Positions 26,052 through 32,575 of a DNA stretch of 32,575 bases are shown here, piece after piece. A program made the position numbers and the translations under genes. The stretch is from Patescibacteria group bacterium UBA4664. GTDB lineage: Bacteria > Patescibacteriota > Saccharimonadia > CAILAD01 > BJGX01. The notes below the pieces were generated by a model, which was given only the letters and a program-made list of their open reading frames with translations, was not told the DNA's origin and did not search any database. Numbering within the stretch: position 1 is the first letter of the stretch; each line of letters opens with the position of its first letter. Location of the stretch: assembly GCA_943354575.1 (NCBI GenBank), contig CALRCL010000007.1, positions 1-32,575 of the forward strand, read 5' to 3'.

Positions 26052-27521
26052 ATGATTGAACTTAGCAAATGCCCCCAATGCGCCCCAGACGACCGAGTAG
26101 TAATAGCTGGGAAAGAGTTTTGTATGCGTTGTGGCACACCAGCCGAAGACAACGCCATGATGGCATCAGCAACTGCTGCCACTACAGCCAATGCTCAAAC
26201 GAGCAGCCCGCAGTCGCCAGCAGTTGCTAAATTCAATACTGCACCACCTACGATTGTACCAATCCAACAGCCTGCGACTCCAATTGTAGTTGATAATTCT
26301 GCAGTTCCGCCCGCTCCTACCACTCCACCCCTTACTACTATTCCTCCAGTTCCTCCTGTTACAACTCCAACTGCTATTGCAGACACCCCGCTACAAGTAA
26401 ACGATGCCGCGGCGCAGCTAGATAGCCAGATACCTGGACTCAACACACTACCACCGTCACCGTCTGAATCTACCGCACCGATTACCGCAGCCGCTGTGCC
26501 CGACACAACAAGCCCCACACAAGTCGAAGCCTTGGCGCTACCTCAACAGCTACCGCAACCAATGCCTCAAGCTCAAAGCCAGGCTAGCACAGCTCCTGAG
26601 TTTAGCGCGATGGCGCCTCCTAGCAACCAGCAGCTCAATGCCGCAGATATCTATCAGTCAACTAGCCCTGCCGCAGTAGAGCCACTTTCCGCCACACTGC
26701 AGCCAGCCTTAGATCAGTCAGCAAGTAGTAATTTACCCCCCAGCACACTGACTCAAGATCCAATCCAGCTCAGTAATCAGGGCGGAGTACTGAGTGATGC
26801 CCAGTTCGATGAACTCCAAAACTCACTTGCACCAGCCCCGTTACCAGTAGATAGCTTGGCAGCTGCCAGCAGTCCTGTCCCAGTAGTGTCACCTGCACCT
26901 GTAGAGGCAACCATTCCGCAGCCAGTTGCTGCCCCACAACAGTCTAGAGATATTTATTCAAGTCCTATAGCGCCTAGTAATTTGGCTATCAATGCTTCTG
27001 CTGTCGAACAGGTATCGGCTAACCCCGCGGAGCAGTCAAATAAAACATCTTCTATCAAAAAAGTACTAAAGCCAGCGGGCGTTGCAGTTAGCATCGTGAC
27101 ATTATTTATGGTTGGTGCGTATATATGGAAGGTCAACTATCCAAACCTAGCTTTCAAAATAGCCAGTGCAAAATCTGGAATTGTAGCCACAGTACCAGGC
27201 TACATGCCAAGCGGTTTTGATTTGAACGGCGAAATACAAACTAACCCCGGCTCTATTAGCTATAGCTTACTAAGTACACAGGGCAATAAAAGTATTTTAA
27301 TAACTCAGTCCAAGACCGACTGGGATAGCCAAACTCTCGCCGAAAATTACGTAGCACCGAAGGCAGAGAATTACCTATCGCTGCAGGCTCAAGGACTAAC
27401 AATATACATACTCGGTAAAAATCAAGCTACATGGGTCAATCGCGGAACATGGTACAAAATCGAAAGCTCCGACCAGTCTCTCGACCAAGATCAGATTATC
27501 AGAATGGCTACTAGCCTGTGA
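26052..27521 (+). CDS. Zinc-ribbon, Pro/Ala-rich linker, single-TM protein with DUF4367-like C-terminus
   Basis: MIELSKCPQC...FCMRCG two-CxxC ribbon; long low-complexity linker; TM VAVSIVTLFMVGAYIW; GYMPSGFDLNGEIQ. Listed start 26028 overlaps the putative -10 box, so 26052 is preferred. Confidence 0.8.
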   Translation: MIELSKCPQCAPDDRVVIAGKEFCMRCGTPAEDNAMMASATAATTANAQTSSPQSPAVAKFNTAPPTIVPIQQPATPIVVDNSAVPPAPTTPPLTTIPPVPPVTTPTAIADTPLQVNDAAAQLDSQIPGLNTLPPSPSESTAPITAAAVPDTTSPTQVEALALPQQLPQPMPQAQSQASTAPEFSAMAPPSNQQLNAADIYQSTSPAAVEPLSATLQPALDQSASSNLPPSTLTQDPIQLSNQGGVLSDAQFDELQNSLAPAPLPVDSLAAASSPVPVVSPAPVEATIPQPVAAPQQSRDIYSSPIAPSNLAINASAVEQVSANPAEQSNKTSSIKKVLKPAGVAVSIVTLFMVGAYIWKVNYPNLAFKIASAKSGIVATVPGYMPSGFDLNGEIQTNPGSISYSLLSTQGNKSILITQSKTDWDSQTLAENYVAPKAENYLSLQAQGLTIYILGKNQATWVNRGTWYKIESSDQSLDQDQIIRMATSL

Positions 27522-27859
27522 GCGACAAAGCCTGGGAAGATCTAATAGACCTGATCGATAGTAAGTACACACTGGATACAACCGAAAAAAAACAAGAACC
27601 ACTAGAAGACAATCATAAGCTGAGCCAAACAATCGAAGCTATTGGTTTCGAAAAAGACAATATCAAGTTTAAGATCGAACGCATTACAGGTCCAAGAATC
27701 ATCGATAAAAAAACGTTCTATTCAGGCCAGGGTAGCTCTAATAGAGTTCAATATATATACGACCCTGAGGAAACTTCTTCAAAGGTTGTTTGCTACAAGC
27801 AGCTTCCCGATGGGCATTTTAACGAGATATCACCTGAAGACCTAATGATGTCATCTTAA
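27518..27859 (+). CDS. Hypothetical protein
   Basis: 113-aa ORF, GTG start overlapping the stop of the previous gene (GTGA). Confidence 0.6.
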   Translation: MSDKAWEDLIDLIDSKYTLDTTEKKQEPLEDNHKLSQTIEAIGFEKDNIKFKIERITGPRIIDKKTFYSGQGSSNRVQYIYDPEETSSKVVCYKQLPDGHFNEISPEDLMMSS

Positions 27860-27865
27860 TTCTGG

Positions 27866-27871
27866 TATAAT
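27866..27871 (+). promoter_or_regulatory. Extended -10 element 7 nt upstream of gltX ATG
   Basis: TGG-TATAAT-atgggct-ATG. Confidence 0.55.
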
Positions 27872-27878
27872 ATGGGCT

Positions 27879-29300
27879 ATGAATAAACCCATTAGAGTGC
27901 GATTTGCCCCAAGTCCGACAGGTTTCTTGCATGTCGGTGGGGTGCGAACAGCGCTATTTAACTATCTTTTTGCCAAAGCCAATGGCGGCAAATTTATACT
28001 GCGTCTCGAGGACACCGATAGAGAGCGGTTCGTAGAAGAAGGCGTTATGCAGATTATTGAATCGCTCGACTGGCTGGGTCTACGCCCCGACGAAGGTGTC
28101 TGGCTTGAGGAGCTGGAAGGTGAGCACGGCCCCTACGTGCAGTCTAAACGGCTCAACCATTATAGTAGCTACGCCAATGATATGATCAAATCTGGCCAGG
28201 CCTACTACTCCCGAACCTCGCCCGAGCAGCTCGAAGCCTTAAAAGCCGAGGCAGTGCTTGCTAAGCGGCCTTTTGTTTATAACTATGCGATGGAGCCAGA
28301 TTTCGGTAGCGATAGCGACACTAAGGGGCTACCCATTCGACTCAAGGTGCCAGAGGGTAGCACTAACTGGACAGATGAAGTCAGGGGAAGTTTCGATACC
28401 AAAAATGTGCTTATCGACGATTTTATTATCATTAAGGCTGATGGCTACCCTACCTACAACTTTGCCAATGTCATCGACGATCATCTGATGAATATATCGC
28501 ACGTTATTCGTGGCGACGAGTTTATTAGTAGTACCGCCAAGCACGCCTTGCTTTATGACATGCTAGGGCTTAGTAGACCCGCCTGGGTGCATTTGCCACC
28601 AATTCTTGGGCCAGACGGAACCAAAAAACTCAGCAAGCGCGATGGCGATGTCAATGTACTCGATTACAAGGCTAAGGGCTACCTGCCCGAAGCCCTACTC
28701 AACTTTCTCTCACAACTTGGCTGGAACGATGGCACTACTCAGGAAATTTTCTCACCTGAGGAGCTGATTGCAAAGTTTAGTATCGAGCGCATCCAAAAAA
28801 GTCCGGCTGTTTTTGATGCCCAAAGGCTAGACTGGATGAACGGCGAATATCTCCGCAATAAACTAACCGAAGAAGAATTTATAGAGCACATCAAGCCATA
28901 TATTCCAGCAGGCTGGCTAGAAGACCCAGATTATTTCAAGAGCGTCTTGAGACTCGATCGCGACCGCATCAAGAGGCTCGATGAGGCAAAATACATTATG
29001 GAGATATTTTTTGAAACGCCTATAATCGATAAGCAATTGCTGCACAAAAAAGACGACGCTAGTACAGTTGCGGGTTGGATTGCAAAAACAATTGCAGCCC
29101 TTGAGGGCAACCAGTTTACCCACGATAGTATCGAGGCAACCCTGCGCGAGATAGCAGCCGAGATGAAAGTTGGGGCTGGCCAATACTTTTATGTTCTGCG
29201 GGTAGCACTTACCGGCCGTACTGAAGCACCCGGGCTATTTGATATATTTAGCACTCTAGGCCGTGATGAGTCGCTAAAAAGACTCAAGGCAGTTATTTAG
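27879..29300 (+). CDS. gltX: Glutamyl-tRNA synthetase
   Basis: RFAPSPTGFLHVGGVRTALFNYL; KLSKRDGDVNVLDYKAKGYLPEALLNFLSQLGW. Confidence 0.96.
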   Translation: MNKPIRVRFAPSPTGFLHVGGVRTALFNYLFAKANGGKFILRLEDTDRERFVEEGVMQIIESLDWLGLRPDEGVWLEELEGEHGPYVQSKRLNHYSSYANDMIKSGQAYYSRTSPEQLEALKAEAVLAKRPFVYNYAMEPDFGSDSDTKGLPIRLKVPEGSTNWTDEVRGSFDTKNVLIDDFIIIKADGYPTYNFANVIDDHLMNISHVIRGDEFISSTAKHALLYDMLGLSRPAWVHLPPILGPDGTKKLSKRDGDVNVLDYKAKGYLPEALLNFLSQLGWNDGTTQEIFSPEELIAKFSIERIQKSPAVFDAQRLDWMNGEYLRNKLTEEEFIEHIKPYIPAGWLEDPDYFKSVLRLDRDRIKRLDEAKYIMEIFFETPIIDKQLLHKKDDASTVAGWIAKTIAALEGNQFTHDSIEATLREIAAEMKVGAGQYFYVLRVALTGRTEAPGLFDIFSTLGRDESLKRLKAVI

Positions 29301-29303
29301 CAA

Positions 29304-30338
29304 CTATTCCCAGTCTAGGGTACCGCCAGTTTGATACTCAGTAACTCTAGTTTCAAAAAAGTTTTTTTCCTTCGATAGATCGGCAGCTTCGCTCATCCAT
29401 GGAAAAGGATTTTTGGTGTGGTATTGCTTTGGCAACGCAACAGCAGACAGGCGCCTATCGGCAACGTGTTCAATGTACTGCTTAAAGCCGTCGGCGTTCA
29501 TTCCAAATATTCCATTCGGAAAAACATTCTGAGCGTATTTATATTCAAGCTCAGTAGCTTGCTTTACCAAATCAACCATTCTGGTCTGAAAATCTTCAGT
29601 CCATAGTTCAGGCTGTTCTTCTTTGATAGTGTTTATCATATTGATACCAAAATTCAGATGCTGCGATTCGTCACGCATAATGTATTGAATCTGCTCGGCA
29701 CTACCTACAAGCTTATTTTGGCGCTGAAAGCCAAAAATCACAGCAAAACTAGAGTAAAAAAAGATGCCTTCTAGAATTAGCGAAAAGATACAGAGGTTTT
29801 CTAAAAACTTCTGATCGCTTTCGAATGTTCCGGTGTGGAAGCTATCATCAAAAATACCTTCATTAAAAGTCAGAATAAACTTAGCCTTGCTAAAGTGCGA
29901 AGACTTCTCGCGGTACATGTTGAATATCTTTCCGCCGTCCAGGCCAAGGCTCTCGACGATGTATTGGTAGGCGTGAGTATGAATCGCCTCCTCGTAGGAT
30001 TGGCGCAGCAGGTACATTCGGCACTCCGGGCTGGTGACGTGCTTATAAAGGGCCAGTACGAGGTTATTGGCTGCTATTGAGTCGGCAGTAGTAAAAAAGC
30101 CCAAAGCAGTCTCAAAAGCCTGGCGTTCGTCGGCGGTTAGTTGGTCGGACTTCCAGAGCTCAATATCGTCTTGCATGGCAATCTCGGTAGGGAGCCAGTG
30201 GTTAGCATTGCCGGCCAAATAAGCATCCCAGGCAAAATTATGCTTCATTGGGTGCAATTGTATGACATCGGCATCCTCACCGTTAATGATTCGGCGCTTA
30301 TTGATATCGGGTCTGGTTTCGGACATTTTTAGTGACAC
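29304..30338 (-). CDS. nrdB: Ribonucleotide reductase beta subunit (class I)
   Basis: TTADSIAANN, SYEEAIHTHAYQYIVES, RDESQHLNFG metal-ligand/radical motifs. GTG start with SD AAAGGAG. Confidence 0.94.
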   Translation of the reverse strand: MSLKMSETRPDINKRRIINGEDADVIQLHPMKHNFAWDAYLAGNANHWLPTEIAMQDDIELWKSDQLTADERQAFETALGFFTTADSIAANNLVLALYKHVTSPECRMYLLRQSYEEAIHTHAYQYIVESLGLDGGKIFNMYREKSSHFSKAKFILTFNEGIFDDSFHTGTFESDQKFLENLCIFSLILEGIFFYSSFAVIFGFQRQNKLVGSAEQIQYIMRDESQHLNFGINMINTIKEEQPELWTEDFQTRMVDLVKQATELEYKYAQNVFPNGIFGMNADGFKQYIEHVADRRLSAVALPKQYHTKNPFPWMSEAADLSKEKNFFETRVTEYQTGGTLDWE

Positions 30339-30411
30339 TATAATACTCCTTTTGTTTTAATTATTTTCTGAATGCTACTGGTCATATGCAAGCTTGCTTT
30401 TAGCATCGTTA

Positions 30412-32575
30412 CTAGCCTTCGACTTTCGCTTCGCTGGCGTTGGCATTGCTGATTTCTCGCTTGTGGGTCGATCCAAATTCGGCAGTATCGACGGTAGATT
30501 TTTCGACTTGAGAAATCGCTAGACTACGAAGGTAGTAAGTTGTTTTTAGGCCTTGGTTCCAAGCCGCCATATAGATATCGCTCAGCTGCTTACCACTAAC
30601 TCCTTGCACAAATATATTAAAGCTCTGACTCTGGTCGATCCATTTGCCGCGGTGAGCAGTGATCTTGACTAAGTTCATTGAATTAATCTCAAACACTTCT
30701 TTGTACTTTTCGCGCAGCTTTTCTGGTATTTCTGTAATCTTTTGAATCGATCCATCGTGGAACTTGATTTTTTTGACCATCGTCTCGCTCCACATGTTAA
30801 GAGCCTTAAGATCTTCTATTAGGTAGGAGTTGATGACAGTAAAGTCGCCGCTCATATTTGATTTTACGTAAAGGTTTTTGTAGATTGGCTCAATACATGG
30901 GTAGCAGCCAGCAATATTGGCAATCGATGCGGTTGGAGCAATAGCCATGGTGTTGGAATTGCGCATGCCGTTTTTCTTGACGTGCGATTTGACGTAGCGC
31001 CAATCGAGTTTGCCACCCCTTTTGACATCGATCTTGCGGCCGCGTTCTTTTTCGAGCAAATCAATTGTGTCGGCAGGAAATATACCTCTATCCCACTTAG
31101 AGCCCTTGAAGCTCAGGTAGGCGCCGCGCTCTTTGGCGAGCTTACTTGAGCCCAAGATTGCATGGTAGCTAATTAGCTCCATCGATTCGTCAGCAAACTC
31201 TGTAGCTTTTGGCGAATCAAAGTTGATATCTAACATATATAGTGCATCCTGGAAGCCCATAATTCCCAGCCCGACAGGTCGGTGCTTGAGGTTAGAGGCT
31301 TCGCACTCTTTGGTTGTGTAGTAGCAAATATCAACGACATTATCGAGCATCCGCATTGCTATGTCGGTAGTATCCTCGATGAGATCCTTGTCGAGCTTAC
31401 CGTTTTTGATATGCTTCGCCATATTGATCGAACCAAGGTTGCAAACAGCGGTTTCGTCGGCCGAATTATTAAGGGTAATTTCTGTGCAGAGGTTGGAGTT
31501 GTGGATAACTCCAGCGTGGTCTTGCGGGCTACGCACATTGCAGGCGTCCTTAAAGGTGATCCAGGGGTGGCCGGTTTCAAATAGCATCGTCAGCATCTTG
31601 CGCCAAAGCTGGACGGCAGGGATACGCTTAAAGAGTTTTATTTTGCCTTGGTCGGCCATTTGCTCGTATTCTTCGTAGCGCTTCTTAAAGGCCTTGCCGT
31701 AGAGGTGATGCAAATCTGGAGTTTCGTCAGTGCTAAATAGCGTCCAGTCTTGGTTATTGGTAACACGCTCCATGAATAGATCTGGCACCCAGTTCGCGGT
31801 GTTCATATCGTGGGTGCGGCGGCGTTCGTCGCCAGTATTTTTGCGTAGCTCCAGAAAATCTTCAATATCTAGGTGCCAAGTTTCGAGGTAGGCGCAGGTG
31901 GCACCCTTACGCTTGCCAGATCGACTAATCGCTACTGTGGTATCGTTCATAATTTTAAGAAAAGGCACAACTCCCTGGGAAGGTATATTGATGGCCTTAA
32001 TCAGTGAGCCGGTACCGCGGATGTTTGTCCAGTCAGTAGCGATGCCGCCCGAGTATTTGCTCATCAGGGCGTTGTCTAGATAAACCTTAAAGATATGCTT
32101 CAGGTCGTCCTCGACGGTATTTAAAAAACACGAGCTAAGCTGGGGTTTGGCTGTGCCAGAGTGGAACAGGGTAGGGGTGGAGGGCACATAGCGTAGTGTC
32201 GAGAGTACATCATAAAAATCCATGGCCCATTTGTCTTTGTCTTTTTTCTCGGCAATCGCCAAGCCCATGGCGATACGCATCCAGAATATCTGTGGGACTT
32301 CGAGTCGGTGTCCGCGACCCTGGGATTGCACAAAATAGCGGTCGTGGAGCATATCGAGACCCATAAAGTCTATTAGTTGGTCACGCTCTGGTTTGATGTG
32401 CTCAGACAGTTGCTTTAGGTTGAAGGCGCTCAAGCGCTTATCTAGGCGACCGTCTTTTATGGTATCAGTAATGAAGCTTATGAATGTTTCTTTGTAGGTT
32501 TCGCCAAAATCAGCTTTGTTAGTTTTTCCCAAGACTTCTTTATAGACCTTACGGAGCAACAGTCGAGATGCTAGC
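30412..32575 (-). CDS. nrdA: Ribonucleotide reductase alpha subunit (class I), 5'-truncated by window end
   Basis: SSCFLNT, SNLCTEITL, TAVCNLGSINM, KTTYYLRSLAISQ. Frame stays open (..LASRLLLRKVYKE) to the right edge, so the TTG at 32559 is not the start. Confidence 0.94.
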   Translation of the reverse strand, partial: LASRLLLRKVYKEVLGKTNKADFGETYKETFISFITDTIKDGRLDKRLSAFNLKQLSEHIKPERDQLIDFMGLDMLHDRYFVQSQGRGHRLEVPQIFWMRIAMGLAIAEKKDKDKWAMDFYDVLSTLRYVPSTPTLFHSGTAKPQLSSCFLNTVEDDLKHIFKVYLDNALMSKYSGGIATDWTNIRGTGSLIKAINIPSQGVVPFLKIMNDTTVAISRSGKRKGATCAYLETWHLDIEDFLELRKNTGDERRRTHDMNTANWVPDLFMERVTNNQDWTLFSTDETPDLHHLYGKAFKKRYEEYEQMADQGKIKLFKRIPAVQLWRKMLTMLFETGHPWITFKDACNVRSPQDHAGVIHNSNLCTEITLNNSADETAVCNLGSINMAKHIKNGKLDKDLIEDTTDIAMRMLDNVVDICYYTTKECEASNLKHRPVGLGIMGFQDALYMLDINFDSPKATEFADESMELISYHAILGSSKLAKERGAYLSFKGSKWDRGIFPADTIDLLEKERGRKIDVKRGGKLDWRYVKSHVKKNGMRNSNTMAIAPTASIANIAGCYPCIEPIYKNLYVKSNMSGDFTVINSYLIEDLKALNMWSETMVKKIKFHDGSIQKITEIPEKLREKYKEVFEINSMNLVKITAHRGKWIDQSQSFNIFVQGVSGKQLSDIYMAAWNQGLKTTYYLRSLAISQVEKSTVDTAEFGSTHKREISNANASEAKVEG

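Noticed and set aside
32557-32559. TTG start of nrdA
   Set aside because: Frame stays open to the edge with conserved-looking LASRLLLRKVYKE; the N-terminus (and any ATP cone) lies outside the window.

Overview
This is a gene-dense bacterial chromosomal window. Gene content and protein style suggest a Candidate Phyla Radiation / Saccharibacteria-like genome, which is an inference I cannot confirm by search. The left ~5.3 kb is an accessory-looking run of secreted or membrane proteins: an EEPTP tandem-repeat coiled-coil protein truncated by the window start, a small acidic protein, a coiled-coil/TM protein, a Pro/Thr-rich secreted protein and a DUF11 surface protein with an LPQTG sorting signal. 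The rest is mostly core: prfB, ftsE-ftsX, a PcsB-like CHAP hydrolase, an S41 protease, pyrG, a THUMP-type RNA methyltransferase with rpmA, a flippase-like membrane protein, xseA-xseB, tRNA-Leu(CAA), a sortase, a PEGA-domain protein, murA, mreB with a polysaccharide operon, a zinc-ribbon/Pro-rich membrane protein, gltX and nrdA-nrdB (nrdA truncated by the window end). Strongest leads: (1) MreB has lost the conserved catalytic Glu (EEP->RAP) and carries an acidic residue in phosphate-2 (DIGGGT->DIGEGT); (2) a ~110-nt structured RNA candidate lies between two promoter-like elements upstream of the LPQTG gene; (3) the PcsB-like gene has no ATG/GTG/TTG start for its signal peptide and appears to start at ATT behind a near-perfect Shine-Dalgarno; (4) NrdA lacks the usual C-terminal redox cysteine pair; (5) -10 boxes repeatedly sit 6-7 nt before start codons, suggesting leaderless mRNAs; (6) a 9-copy nucleotide-perfect 15-nt coding repeat. 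I did not find a CRISPR array, transposon, prophage or recognisable defence system.
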